Shown here one piece after another: positions 43,842-52,621 of a stretch of 64,000 nt of DNA (position 1 is the stretch's first letter; the number at the start of each line of letters is the position of its first letter). The stretch is from Spirochaetes bacterium RBG_16_49_21. Its GTDB lineage: Bacteria > Spirochaetota > UBA4802 > UBA5550. Below the pieces are notes generated by a model. The model saw only the letters and a list, made by a program, of their open reading frames with translations, was not told the origin of the DNA and did not search any database. Location: contig MIBJ01000046.1 in the NCBI GenBank assembly GCA_001829495.1, forward strand, positions 19,860-83,859, written 5' to 3'. Made by a program: the position numbers and the translations under genes.

Positions 43842-45029
43842 ATGAGACGCCTTAGGCTTATTGCAGTGTCATTGTGCTTTATAAGTTTTTTCGCTTTTGA
43901 CGCGCTCGCGCGCTCGATAAGCTTTGGAATTCCCCTTCCCCTTACCGGAACGAATGCAAAATTCGGCGAGATAGAAAAAAAATCGTATGAAATCGCCGAG
44001 AATGAAATAAACGCCAAAGGCGGGATCAAAGGCATGAAGGTGGTTCTTGAATTCGAGGATTCACAGGGCAAGCCTGAGATTTCCCGCTCTATTGTCGAGA
44101 GGTTGATTGACGTGAAAAAACAGCCGGTCATATTCGGCGAATACAGCTCCTCATCGTCAAAGGCCATAGCCGCGGTTGCTGAGGAAAGAAAGGTTCCCTA
44201 CCTGGTGGTCACGGGCGCAACCGACGACATAACGCAGCAGAATTACAAATATGTATTCCGTATGAATCCGACGAATGCCTTTTATGCGACGGGATTCATG
44301 TCCTTTTTGGATAAGATTGTGAAGCCGAAATCAATAGCGATACTGTATGAAAGCTCGGATTTCGGCACTTCCGGCGCCGAGGATATGGTGAAACAGGCGC
44401 AAAAAGCAGGGATGAAGGTTCTGGTAAGAGAACAGTATGAAAAAGGCGCGGTTGACTTCAAACCGATATTATCCAAGGTCAAGGCCGCGAATCCCGACGT
44501 CATATACATGGTTTCTTATGTTATGGATGCTGCTCTCCTGATGAGGCAGATAAAAGAGCTCAGAATTGAATCGAAGCTCTACGCCGGCGGCGCTGCCGGC
44601 TTTGCGATTCCCGAATTTATAGACAATGCAAAGGACGCCTCAGAGTATGTGGTAACGGCGACTCTGTGGAGCCCTCAGGTTTCTTACCCCGGTGCCAAAG
44701 AGTTTGCAAAAAAATACAAAAAATTGTACCAGGATTACCCTTCATACCATGGAGCGGAAGCGTATTCGGCATTATACATTATAAAAAATGTGCTCGAAAG
44801 GGCACGGTCATGGAAGTCGGCCGACATCCGCGCGGCGTTTAAGGCGACCGACATGATGACCGCCTTCGGCCCCATAAAATTTGTCGATAAGCTGGGTTAC
44901 ACAAACCAGAATTTCATGGATACCCTCGTCATGCAGGTGATCAAAGGAAATCATGAGACGATATGGCCTGCGAAATACGCGAGTGCGAAATATATTTATC
45001 CGATACCAAAGTGGAAGGATAGAAAATAA
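43842..45029 (+). CDS. livK: Branched-chain amino acid-type ABC transporter substrate-binding protein
   Basis: A 395-residue periplasmic binding protein (Peripla_BP_6 family). The signal peptide ends near DALA|RSIS at about residue 23. The mature start ISFGIPLPLTGTNAKFGEIEKKSYEIAENEINAKGG is the usual LivJ/LivK start, and the GEYSSSSSKAIAAVAEE block contains ligand-contacting serines. The start ATG at 43842 has GGAGG five bases upstream. It opens the operon livK-H-M-G-F followed by a phosphotriesterase-like gene. Ligands of such proteins include amino acids, amides and aromatic acids, so leucine is not assured. Confidence 0.9.
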   Translation: MRRLRLIAVSLCFISFFAFDALARSISFGIPLPLTGTNAKFGEIEKKSYEIAENEINAKGGIKGMKVVLEFEDSQGKPEISRSIVERLIDVKKQPVIFGEYSSSSSKAIAAVAEERKVPYLVVTGATDDITQQNYKYVFRMNPTNAFYATGFMSFLDKIVKPKSIAILYESSDFGTSGAEDMVKQAQKAGMKVLVREQYEKGAVDFKPILSKVKAANPDVIYMVSYVMDAALLMRQIKELRIESKLYAGGAAGFAIPEFIDNAKDASEYVVTATLWSPQVSYPGAKEFAKKYKKLYQDYPSYHGAEAYSALYIIKNVLERARSWKSADIRAAFKATDMMTAFGPIKFVDKLGYTNQNFMDTLVMQVIKGNHETIWPAKYASAKYIYPIPKWKDRK

Positions 45030-45046
45030 ACAGGGGGGAGGGACTG

Positions 45047-45970
45047 ATGGCCCAACTTGAGCTCTTTCTCCAGACTCTTATATCCGGCTTTCTATTGGGG
45101 GGTCTATACGCTCTTATCGCTCTGGGCATGGCTCTTATAATGGGAGTGATGCGGATTATCAACCTTGCCCACGGGGATATTATGATGATGGCCATGTACA
45201 TCGCATTCTGGCTTTTCACCCTTTTCGGAATAGATCCGTATGTCTCGGTTTTCATCGCCGCGCCCGCGCTCTTTTTGTTCGGCATGGGAGTTCAGAAATA
45301 CCTTCTCACGCCGGTGATGAAGGTGGAGTCGATACTCCCCCACAACCAGGTGATATTGACCGTCGGCTTGGCCATGGTTCTCTCAAACCTTGCCACGGTA
45401 CTTTTTACCGGCAACTACCGCTCAACGCCGGTCAACTACGCTTCAAACGCCTGGTATCTCACCGATATCTGGAAGGGCTCGCCCATAGAGCTGTCCCTTT
45501 CCATGCCGTGGACATTATCTTTTGTGATTGCCATTGTTATCACCATAGCCCTCTGGCTCTTCCTGAGTAAAACCGATATAGGCAAGTCTATAAGGGCCAC
45601 GTCGCAGGATCCGGACGCGGCCCTCATTTTGGGAGTCAATGTAAACAGGATGCGCATGCTGACCTTCGGCATCGGATGCGCCCTGGTGGCCTGCGCCGGC
45701 TGCCTTTTCATTCCGATTTATTATCTCTATCCATCGCTGGGCAAACAATTTACCAATGTGGGCTTCGTCATCACGGTCATCGGCGGCATGGGCTCCACCA
45801 ATGGAGCAGTCATCGGCGGCTTGATTCTGGGAATCTTCGAGTCCATGACCGCGACGTATATCGGCATGGGATGGGCCCCGGTGGGAAGATTCGCGATATT
45901 CGTGGCAGCCCTTGTGTTTCTGCCCGGCGGGGTGGCCTCAATTATCAGAAGAAGGAAGCTGGGGAAATGA
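45047..45970 (+). CDS. livH: ABC transporter permease LivH
   Basis: A 307-residue inner membrane permease with about eight transmembrane segments. Typical blocks are LISGFLLGGLYALIALGMALIMGVMRIINLAHGD near the N-terminus and FGIGCALVACAGCLF, ending with GMGSTNGAVIGGLILGIFES, the cytoplasmic EAA-like coupling region. It is 17 bp after livK, with GGGGGGAGGGA-like ribosome binding sequence, and overlaps livM by 4 bp. Confidence 0.93.
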   Translation: MAQLELFLQTLISGFLLGGLYALIALGMALIMGVMRIINLAHGDIMMMAMYIAFWLFTLFGIDPYVSVFIAAPALFLFGMGVQKYLLTPVMKVESILPHNQVILTVGLAMVLSNLATVLFTGNYRSTPVNYASNAWYLTDIWKGSPIELSLSMPWTLSFVIAIVITIALWLFLSKTDIGKSIRATSQDPDAALILGVNVNRMRMLTFGIGCALVACAGCLFIPIYYLYPSLGKQFTNVGFVITVIGGMGSTNGAVIGGLILGIFESMTATYIGMGWAPVGRFAIFVAALVFLPGGVASIIRRRKLGK

Positions 45971-46911
45971 AGAAATACCTGCCTTTGATTATTTTTACCG
46001 TGCTGCTCGCCGTGCCGTTTATAGGGTTCAGCACTTATATTATGCATATTCTCATACTGGTGCTCATGTGGAGCGTGATCGGCATGGCATGGAACATTCT
46101 CGGAGGATACACCGGTCAGGTATCATTCGGCCATGCTGCCTTCTTCGGCGTGGGCGCGTACACCGCCGGAATACTCTATCAACACCTGGGAATATCGGCG
46201 TGGTGGGGACTTCCGGCGAGTATCGTTGTTCTGACGGCCCTCTCCCTGGTAATCGGTTATATATGCTTGAGGCTCAGGGGAGCGTATTTTGCGCTCGCAA
46301 CACTGGCTCTGGGCGAAATATGCAGGGTGACGGCGGAAAATCTTGTGGATTTTACCCGGGGCAACCTGGGGATATTAATCAAGGAAAGAACATGGGTGGA
46401 TAAAACCTGGTATTTCTACATCATACTGTTTATTGCCGCCGTGACCTATAGTATCATTAAAATCGTGATGGAGTCGAAGCTCGGGTACTATTTTGTGGCG
46501 ATCAGAGAGGACCAGGATGCGGCTGAGTCCCTGGGAATAGACACGACCTTTTACAAGACCATATCCCTCTGCTTAAGCGGCATTCTTACCGGAACAGCCG
46601 GCGCGTTCTATATGAATTATATGGGATATATCGACCCGGGTGTAGTATTCCCCTTATACGATATATCCATTGTTACGGTAATGGTTGTCATGGTCGGGGG
46701 AGCCGCCACCTACGGGGGCCCGGTCATTGGCGCCGTGATCATGGTTTTCCTTGCGGAGGTGATACGATCCCTTCCACATATCGGGGCGGCCCACCAGACG
46801 ATTTTCGGCATTATTCTGATATTTATTATCATGTTCCTGCCCAACGGAATCGCGGGCGATTATCTTAAATTATTCAAAATATTCCGGAAGCATAACAGGG
46901 CATCGTCATGA
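45967..46911 (+). CDS. livM: ABC transporter permease LivM
   Basis: A 314-residue permease. The block [25 protein letters not shown] is characteristic of LivM, and the coupling region is [20 protein letters not shown]. The start ATG overlaps the livH stop (ATGA at 45967-45970). About eight to ten transmembrane segments are visible. It completes the membrane channel with LivH. Confidence 0.93.
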   Translation: MKKYLPLIIFTVLLAVPFIGFSTYIMHILILVLMWSVIGMAWNILGGYTGQVSFGHAAFFGVGAYTAGILYQHLGISAWWGLPASIVVLTALSLVIGYICLRLRGAYFALATLALGEICRVTAENLVDFTRGNLGILIKERTWVDKTWYFYIILFIAAVTYSIIKIVMESKLGYYFVAIREDQDAAESLGIDTTFYKTISLCLSGILTGTAGAFYMNYMGYIDPGVVFPLYDISIVTVMVVMVGGAATYGGPVIGAVIMVFLAEVIRSLPHIGAAHQTIFGIILIFIIMFLPNGIAGDYLKLFKIFRKHNRASS

Positions 46912-47633
46912 ATCTCATCGAGGTGAAAAATGTTTCAAAGCGCTTTGGCGGTCTCGCCGCATTGTCGGAAGTCACCTTCGAGCTGAAGCAAAAGGAGATT
47001 CTCGGCCTTATAGGGCCGAACGGCGCGGGTAAGACGACGATGTTCAATGTGATCAACGGCTTCTATCCGCCCTCAAGCGGCGAGGTGCACCTGCGCGGAC
47101 GAAAGATTTCCAACCGGAAGCCGCATCAGGTATGCAAACTCGGCGTCGCCCGGACCTTCCAGGTCGTACGGCCGCTTCAAAGAATGTCGGTGCTCGACAA
47201 CGTTATCGCGTCCGCCTTCATGCGGGCCGCTACCAAGGCACAGGCTGAAGAGGTAGCTCTTGAGGTGCTCAAATTTAGCAACCTCCACGATGACCGAGAG
47301 ACCATATCCAAAGGCCTGCCGCTGGGGAAGAGAAAACGGCTGGAGATAGCCCGGGCGCTCGCGACCCTGCCGGAAATCATTCTGCTTGACGAATCGTTCG
47401 CCGGTCTCAATCCGACCGAGATCAACGAGCAGATCGAAATTGTAAATAAAATCAGGAGCGAAAGGGGAATCACCATACTTATAATCGAGCATCACATGAA
47501 GGTGATTATGTCCATCTCCGACAGGATTGTCGTTTTGAATTACGGACGGAAGATAGCGGAGGGAATACCCTCCGAGATAGGGCGTAGTCCTACGGTTATT
47601 GAGGCCTATTTGGGGGAAGAACACCGTGCTTGA
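46908..47633 (+). CDS. livG: ABC transporter ATP-binding protein LivG
   Basis: A 241-residue ATPase. Walker A is GPNGAGKTT, the signature is the LivG-type degenerate [15 protein letters not shown], and Walker B is [13 protein letters not shown] with Ser where Pro usually follows Glu. The C-terminus ends in the Liv-type extension. It overlaps livM (ATGA) and livF. Aligned with LivG at 61109, it is clearly a paralogue but not a recent copy. Confidence 0.93.
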   Translation: MNLIEVKNVSKRFGGLAALSEVTFELKQKEILGLIGPNGAGKTTMFNVINGFYPPSSGEVHLRGRKISNRKPHQVCKLGVARTFQVVRPLQRMSVLDNVIASAFMRAATKAQAEEVALEVLKFSNLHDDRETISKGLPLGKRKRLEIARALATLPEIILLDESFAGLNPTEINEQIEIVNKIRSERGITILIIEHHMKVIMSISDRIVVLNYGRKIAEGIPSEIGRSPTVIEAYLGEEHRA

Positions 47634-48330
47634 GATTAAAAACATGAACGTGTTTTACGGCGATGTCCAGGTTATCTGGGATATCTCATTTGAAGTAGCT
47701 CAAGGCGAGATTGTGGCGCTGATCGGAGCGAACGGCGCAGGGAAATCGACGACCCTTAAAACAATATCCGGCATATTAAAATCAAGGAAGGGCGAGATAA
47801 CATTTAACGGCGCGCCGATCCACGCGATGGAGCCGTACAGGCTCATTGAGCGGGGGATAGCCCATGTCCCTGAAGCGCGAAGGCTCTTTGTGGAAATGAC
47901 CGTGGAAGAGAATCTCGATATGGGCTCGCTTAAGGGCGCGGCAAAGGCGGAGCGTGAAAAAACAAAGCAGCAGGTGTTCGAGATGTTTCCGAGGCTCCGT
48001 GAGCGAAGGCGGCAATTTGCGGGCACCTTGAGCGGCGGAGAACAGCAGATGCTGGCGATCGGGAGGGGCCTCATGAGCAAACCCCTTCTTCAGATGTACG
48101 ACGAGCCCTCTCTCGGACTATCACCCATTCTCGTAAAAGACGTATTCAACGTTATCAAGCGGATCAAGGAGGAGGGCACAACGGTATTGATCGTCGAGCA
48201 AAACGTGAAACAGACGCTGGCGATCGCCGACAGGGCTTATGTCCTGGAAAACGGCAGAATTATTCTCCAGGGAACGGGTGAATCGTTATTGAATAACGAG
48301 CACGTTAAGACCGCGTATCTCGGCGTATGA
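47626..48330 (+). CDS. livF: ABC transporter ATP-binding protein LivF
   Basis: A 234-residue ATPase starting with GTG at 47626 ([12 protein letters not shown]), overlapping the livG stop by 8 bp. Walker A is GANGAGKST, the signature is LSGGEQQMLAIGRGL, and Walker B is MYDEPSLGLSP, with MY replacing the usual LLD preceding Glu. The starting [15 protein letters not shown] pattern is standard for LivF. The next gene (phosphotriesterase-like) starts 7 bp after the stop. Confidence 0.93.
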   Translation: MLEIKNMNVFYGDVQVIWDISFEVAQGEIVALIGANGAGKSTTLKTISGILKSRKGEITFNGAPIHAMEPYRLIERGIAHVPEARRLFVEMTVEENLDMGSLKGAAKAEREKTKQQVFEMFPRLRERRRQFAGTLSGGEQQMLAIGRGLMSKPLLQMYDEPSLGLSPILVKDVFNVIKRIKEEGTTVLIVEQNVKQTLAIADRAYVLENGRIILQGTGESLLNNEHVKTAYLGV

Positions 48331-48337
48331 GGTATAT

Positions 48338-49315
48338 ATGGCAAAGATCAACACCGTGCTCGGCCCCATTTCTTCCGATGACCTGGGGCTCGTCCTTGCG
48401 CATGAGCATATCGTTGCCGCGTATCCGGGTTGGGAGTGCGATCCATTGTCCCGGCCGTATGACCGGGAGAGGATCGCATCTATCTGCCTGCGGAGCATCG
48501 AGCCGGTGAAAGCTTACGGCGTGAATTCGATCGTAGACGCGACGCCCGCGGATCTGAGCAGGGACGTAGAGGTGATGAAGCGAGTCTCTGAACAGGCGGG
48601 GATCAACATCATATGTTCCACCGGCAGATATACGGAAGAGGAGGGGAAGTGGGCTTACCTGAAGCAGCGGGCCGGGGCCGGGGTCGGCGACATGCGTACG
48701 GAGCTGTACGACGGATTCATGCATGAGATAACGCAGGGGATCGGCGCCTCAGGCGTGAAGCCGGGGGTGATCAAGGTGGCCACCGGCAGGAGCCGGATCA
48801 CGCCGCTTGAGGAAGCGATGCTTGGGGCGGCAGCGAGGGCGAGCAGGGAGACCGGTACCCCCGTGATCACCCATACGGAGGACGGTACCATGGGGCCCGA
48901 ACAGGCCGATATCCTCATCGGCGAAGGGGCTGATCCGGACAGGATCATGATCGGCCACATGTGCGGCAACCCCTCGCTTCAGTACCAGATGGATGTCCTG
49001 AGCAGAGGGGTGAGCATATCCTTCGACCGGTTCGGGATTGAATTGTTCCTTCCGGACCGGGTGCGGACAGCCGTTCTGGCCGGCCTCCTGGCAGCCGGGT
49101 ATGCCGGCCGCATTATGATCTCGCAGGACTTCATCGGGTGCGTATTCGGCCGCGGAGGCTCATTAGCGTTTGAGGTGGCGCTCAAGATGGCCAACTGGTC
49201 TTTCATCAATATTTTCCGTAATATTATTCCCGCGCTCAAACAGGCAGGTATAACCGAGGAGCAGATAAAGACAATGACGGTGGACAATCCGCGCCGCCTG
49301 CTTGGGGGAGCATAG
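48338..49315 (+). CDS. Phosphotriesterase-family (amidohydrolase superfamily) metal hydrolase
   Basis: A 325-residue (beta/alpha)8-barrel hydrolase. All PTE metal ligands are present: His22 and His24 (AHEH), the carbamylated lysine Lys146 (VIKVAT), His179 (ITHTE), His207 (IGHMCG) and Asp264 (SQDF). Members are often lactonases or carboxylesterase-like rather than organophosphatases. It directly follows livF (7-bp gap), so its product probably acts on the transported ligand. The substrate is unknown. Confidence 0.88.
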   Translation: MAKINTVLGPISSDDLGLVLAHEHIVAAYPGWECDPLSRPYDRERIASICLRSIEPVKAYGVNSIVDATPADLSRDVEVMKRVSEQAGINIICSTGRYTEEEGKWAYLKQRAGAGVGDMRTELYDGFMHEITQGIGASGVKPGVIKVATGRSRITPLEEAMLGAAARASRETGTPVITHTEDGTMGPEQADILIGEGADPDRIMIGHMCGNPSLQYQMDVLSRGVSISFDRFGIELFLPDRVRTAVLAGLLAAGYAGRIMISQDFIGCVFGRGGSLAFEVALKMANWSFINIFRNIIPALKQAGITEEQIKTMTVDNPRRLLGGA

Positions 49316-49326
49316 TTACGAGCGAA

Positions 49327-51030
49327 TTACGGCTTCACAACATCCAAAAGCGACAGGTCGTCCTTGTTCAGCACCATGATCGTCTTGTCGAGCCGGTTGA
49401 TATATAGGTATTTGTCCCAGAAGCTGATGAAGGTGTTCTCGGCGACCTCTTCCTTCGATTTCGCCACGAGCTTGAGGCCCGCGTCAAAGCGGGCCAGAAA
49501 ATGCCTGCCGCCCTCATACGTGACCGCGTAGATGTATCCGTCCCTGATCTCGATGAAGCTCCGCCAGAAGATATCGTCGTTGCCGTAGATTTTCGCCTGC
49601 AGGGTGTCGCGGTCGATAAGGGTGAGGCGGTGTCCGGAGGTGTGGCTCCCCCGATGGGTGATGAGCACGACGCCCCCGGAGAACACGTCGTAGCGGCTCC
49701 CGCAGATGTTCTCAACCGGGGATTTAAACATGATCTTGCGCGTTGATGCGTTGATCATGAACATGTCGTTGTTATAGTGCCCTCCCTCAAGGTATTCCTT
49801 GATCTTCAGGTAATAGAGCTTGTCAGCATATATGCTCTTATCGAGCTCCTTGGCCCGGAGCATGTCCTCCCGCTTGTCGAGCTCTTTCGCTTTTTCCGCA
49901 AGCTTTTGCTTCGCCTTGTCCGGCTCCTTTTCTATGTCACGCTTAATCTCATCGCGCTCGATCTGTTTTTTCTCCTCCTCCAGATTCTGTTCGCGCTTGA
50001 CTGTGCCCTTTTCCTGGGCCGCGATTTTTTTCTCCTCTTTTTTGACCTCCTCTTCCTTTTTCTTTATCTGTTCTTCTTTCTTTTTAGTCTCCGCTTTCTC
50101 GACTTCAAGCTTTTCCGCCTTCTTCTCAAGCTCCTTTTCTTTCTCCGTGCGTTTTTCCGGCTCCGCTATTTTTTTCGCCTCCTCTTTTTCTTTCCTCAGT
50201 TCCTGTTCCTTTCGGGCGATCTCCTCCTTTTTCTTCTCAACCGGTTTTTTTTCCTGTTCGATCTTTTTCTTCTCTCCCTCGATCAGTTTCTTTTCCTCTA
50301 CGATCTTTCGCTTGTCCCTGTCCAGAACCCGCTCTTTGATCTCTGCCATGTCTTTCCGGAGGGGTATGTTCTTGTCGTCCCTGCGTACCTGTTCTATGGT
50401 CTTTTTGTCCGCTATGATGTCTGGCTGGACCGAATCAAGCTTGCCTTTCTGTGCGGCCTCGGTCAGGGGGACGAGCATCCTGGTGCTCCCGGGCCATTCC
50501 CAATATTTGGTGGATATGCCCGCGTTCTGTTCGTTTATATGCTTCATGACCACGCTCTTGTACTTGGATGAGAGGTATGTCATGTTTCCCCGGTACGTTG
50601 CGTTATAATAGGAAAGGAACAGCGACAGGGTCCGGGCGTCGCGGCGGGAATACCCGTACCTGGTCTGGAGATAGGCTGATGTTATCCTTCGGATGACATC
50701 AATGTGGCCTACCTTTGCGTCCTTATCTATGGAAAAGATATCCGCTGAAAATTTTTCCGGCTCTTCCTTTGAGATTGCCCGGATGATTGAATATTTCAGA
50801 TGGAAGCCGACAGTCTGATTCTCCTTCACCCTGCGGCCGAGGCTTCTGCCGATCGCCTCGATATCCCTTATGGGGTCTCTTTTTTCATACGGGCCCTGGT
50901 AGTTGATGAATGCGACCGGCTTTGTCCTGATCTCGTCAACGTCAACCTCCAGGCCTGAGCCGGTACCGGTCATAAGCAGAGCCGCGAATATTCCCGGCAT
51001 TACAACGGTGATGAGATTGTTTTTTTTCAT
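49327..51030 (-). CDS. P83/100-family secreted coiled-coil protein
   Basis: A 567-residue protein. A signal peptide is followed by an N-terminal domain (VDEIRTKPVAFINYQGPYEKRDP to about residue 180) that matches the P83/100 antigen family of spirochaetes. Residues about 215-400 form a long Glu/Lys-rich coiled coil, then comes a C-terminal beta-rich domain of about 150 residues with SPVENICGSRYDVFSGGVVLITHRG repeats resembling a propeller. The ATG at 51030 has GGAGG upstream. The family is best known in Borrelia (p83/100) and is a lineage marker. Its function is unknown; a role in the periplasm or at the surface is expected. It converges with the PTE-like gene. Confidence 0.85.
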   Translation of the reverse strand: MKKNNLITVVMPGIFAALLMTGTGSGLEVDVDEIRTKPVAFINYQGPYEKRDPIRDIEAIGRSLGRRVKENQTVGFHLKYSIIRAISKEEPEKFSADIFSIDKDAKVGHIDVIRRITSAYLQTRYGYSRRDARTLSLFLSYYNATYRGNMTYLSSKYKSVVMKHINEQNAGISTKYWEWPGSTRMLVPLTEAAQKGKLDSVQPDIIADKKTIEQVRRDDKNIPLRKDMAEIKERVLDRDKRKIVEEKKLIEGEKKKIEQEKKPVEKKKEEIARKEQELRKEKEEAKKIAEPEKRTEKEKELEKKAEKLEVEKAETKKKEEQIKKKEEEVKKEEKKIAAQEKGTVKREQNLEEEKKQIERDEIKRDIEKEPDKAKQKLAEKAKELDKREDMLRAKELDKSIYADKLYYLKIKEYLEGGHYNNDMFMINASTRKIMFKSPVENICGSRYDVFSGGVVLITHRGSHTSGHRLTLIDRDTLQAKIYGNDDIFWRSFIEIRDGYIYAVTYEGGRHFLARFDAGLKLVAKSKEEVAENTFISFWDKYLYINRLDKTIMVLNKDDLSLLDVVKP

Positions 51031-51065
51031 AAAATACCTCCGATCCCAGGGCATGGGCCATGTAT

Positions 51066-51094
51066 AAATTACATGACAAGAGAATAATGTCAAG
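51066..51094 (-). promoter_or_regulatory. Candidate sigma-70 promoter of the P83/100 gene
   Basis: On the minus strand, TTGACA (51094-51089) and TAATTT (51071-51066) are spaced 17 nt, with the start codon about 36 nt further on. The -35 is a perfect match; the -10 matches only in part. Confidence 0.4.
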
Positions 51095-51134
51095 ATACTT
51101 CTGTATTGATCGGTTGCCCTGTATTCTATTTGTC

Positions 51135-51164
51135 TTGACTTTTTATTTACATTTCTTTTATTTT
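51135..51164 (+). promoter_or_regulatory. Candidate promoter of the C_GCAxxG_C_C selenoprotein gene
   Basis: TTGACT (51135-51140) and TATTTT (51159-51164) are separated by 18 nt, about 48 nt before the proposed ATG at 51212. Confidence 0.35.
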
Positions 51165-51211
51165 TATTTCAATTAAATTATTTACAATATAAACCAAAGG
51201 GAGACATGGAT

Positions 51212-51643
51212 ATGAGCATAGCCGATAATGCCATAAATTATTTCAGCAAAGGCTTCAATTGAGCGCAGGCGGTTTTAACCGCGTACGGGCCCGGGTTAGG
51301 CCTGGATGAAGAAACATGCGCAAAGATCGCTTCGGTTTTCGGTGCCGGAATGGCGTATATGCAGGAGGCCTGCGGCGCGGTAACCGGCTCATTTATGGTC
51401 ATCGGCCTGAAACACGGCAGGCTCACCCAGGACCGGGAATCGCGGGAAAGGATATACGAGCTGGCCCGTGAGTTTGTCCGTGAGTTTACATCGCGGAACA
51501 AATCAATCGCCTGCCGGGACCTGCTCGACTTCGACATATCCACGAAAACCGGACAGGAGGAGGCGAGGAAGACGGGAATTTTCAGACAGAAGTGCCCCGG
51601 TTTCGTCCGCGATGCCGTGGAGATACTTGAAAAACTGCTGTAA
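51212..51643 (+). CDS. C_GCAxxG_C_C family redox protein, probable selenoprotein (in-frame UGA at residue 17)
   Basis: The frame from the ATG at 51212 reads MSIADNAINYFSKGFN, then TGA at 51260-51262, then AQAVLTAYGPGLGLDEETCAKIASVFGAGMAYMQEACGAVTG and on to TAA at 51641, 143 residues in all. In this family (PF09719) the block is normally FxxGxNCAQAVLxAY, so the UGA stands exactly at the conserved first cysteine. Cysteines later in the family motif (EACGAVTG, ACRDLL, QKCPGF) are present. GGGAG lies 8 bases before the ATG. Homology continues on both sides of the stop in one frame with no other disruption. Selenocysteine-containing members of the family are known. A premature stop in a pseudogene is the alternative; SelA/SelB/tRNA-Sec are not in the window. 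Confidence 0.8.
51263..51304 (+). promoter_or_regulatory. Possible SECIS region downstream of the UGA
   Basis: Right after the UGA, CAGGC (51266-51270) can pair with GCCTG (51300-51304), enclosing GCGGT/ACCGC around a short loop and further GC-rich sequence. A bacterial SECIS is expected just here. The fold was judged by eye and needs computation. Confidence 0.35.
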
Positions 51644-51663
51644 CGTGCTCAGCTTCAACAGGT

Positions 51664-52518
51664 ATGGACCGGAATGATCTCTTAACCAGATTTACGCCCG
51701 CCGCTCACCGGGGGGCTTCGCGCCAATATCCCGAGAACACGCTGGAGGCGTTTCAACGGGCACTGGAGATTCTGCCCCAATGCCTGCTTGAGATTGACGT
51801 GCGGCGCACCAGTGAGGGAGAGGTCGTCGTGTTCCATGACGAATTCCTTGATCCAAAGACTGACGGCACCGGGCCGGTGGCGGCAAAAACTGTTTCAGAG
51901 ATACGGAGGCTTGACCTCGGCTACGGCATATCTTTTGACGACGGCACGACATTTCCTTTTAGGAGTAGGGGATTTCGAATTCCCACCCTTGAGGAGACGC
52001 TTGAGGCGTTTCCATCGGCGAAAATATCGGTCGACATCAAGGACGATGATCTGAACGCGGCAGTGCGGGCTGTATCAGCCATAAATGAAAAAAAAGCCGG
52101 CTACCGGGTCATCATCGGCTCTTTTCATTCACGGATAGTGCGGTTCGTGAGAATTCAATATCCGCACATCGCCACGCATTTTTCACGAATGGATATTATG
52201 CGGTTTTTGCTGCTTCATAAGGCCGGCGTTGCACGGTTTTACCCGAAGGCGGGCACAGCCATGTTTATCCCGGAATTCGCCGATATGGAAAATCCCGAGT
52301 ACCGGGAGGGAGCCCGGCGCCAGGGAATGCGGATAATCTCACCCCGGCTGATCCGGGACGCGCACCGAATGGGAATCCCGGTGGTGGCGTGGACCATCAA
52401 CCGGATCGAAAACATGAGGCGGTTGATTTCCTGGGGCGTTGACGGCATCGTGACCGACTACCCTGATCTGCTGAAACAGGTCATGGGCGAGAAGGGGCTC
52501 ATTGACCGCCGTCAGTAA
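51664..52518 (+). CDS. ugpQ: Glycerophosphodiester phosphodiesterase (GDPD)
   Basis: A 284-residue GDPD with the classic motifs AAHRGASRQYPENTLEAF (His15, Arg16, Glu24, Asn25), LLEIDVRRTSEGEVVVFHDEFLDPKTDGTG and VVAWTINRIENMRRLISWGVDGIVTDYPD at the C-terminal end. It hydrolyses glycerophosphodiesters to glycerol-3-phosphate and an alcohol. There is no signal peptide, so it is probably cytoplasmic. It follows the selenoprotein gene by 20 bp, so the two may be co-transcribed; whether this has meaning is unknown. Confidence 0.9.
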   Translation: MDRNDLLTRFTPAAHRGASRQYPENTLEAFQRALEILPQCLLEIDVRRTSEGEVVVFHDEFLDPKTDGTGPVAAKTVSEIRRLDLGYGISFDDGTTFPFRSRGFRIPTLEETLEAFPSAKISVDIKDDDLNAAVRAVSAINEKKAGYRVIIGSFHSRIVRFVRIQYPHIATHFSRMDIMRFLLLHKAGVARFYPKAGTAMFIPEFADMENPEYREGARRQGMRIISPRLIRDAHRMGIPVVAWTINRIENMRRLISWGVDGIVTDYPDLLKQVMGEKGLIDRRQ

Positions 52519-52532
52519 TTGTATCCAATTCC

Positions 52533-52565
52533 AATCTGCGTTCATCTGCGTCCATCGGCGGTTCC
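52533..52565. repeat. Short degenerate tandem repeat (about 10-11 bp unit)
   Basis: Three related units, ATCTGCGTTC, ATCTGCGTCC and ATCGGCGGTTCC, follow one another between two convergent genes. Similar CATCTGCG-type repeats occur in intergenic regions of many environmental bacteria; that comparison is from memory. Confidence 0.5.
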
Positions 52566-52621
52566 ATTAATATGCCTGAGCAGTTACTAAATTTCTGCAA
52601 TAAAAAAGCGGAATAGTAAAT

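Noticed and set aside
49777..50608. Two long plus-strand frames rich in Phe/Leu or Ser/Phe
   Set aside because: They are the reverse complement of the Lys/Glu-rich coiled coil of the P83/100 gene and come from its repetitive codons.
51350..51643. A 97-residue protein starting at the ATG at 51350
   Set aside because: It would lack the N-terminal third, including the first conserved Cys position of the family; the upstream in-frame sequence past the UGA matches the family.
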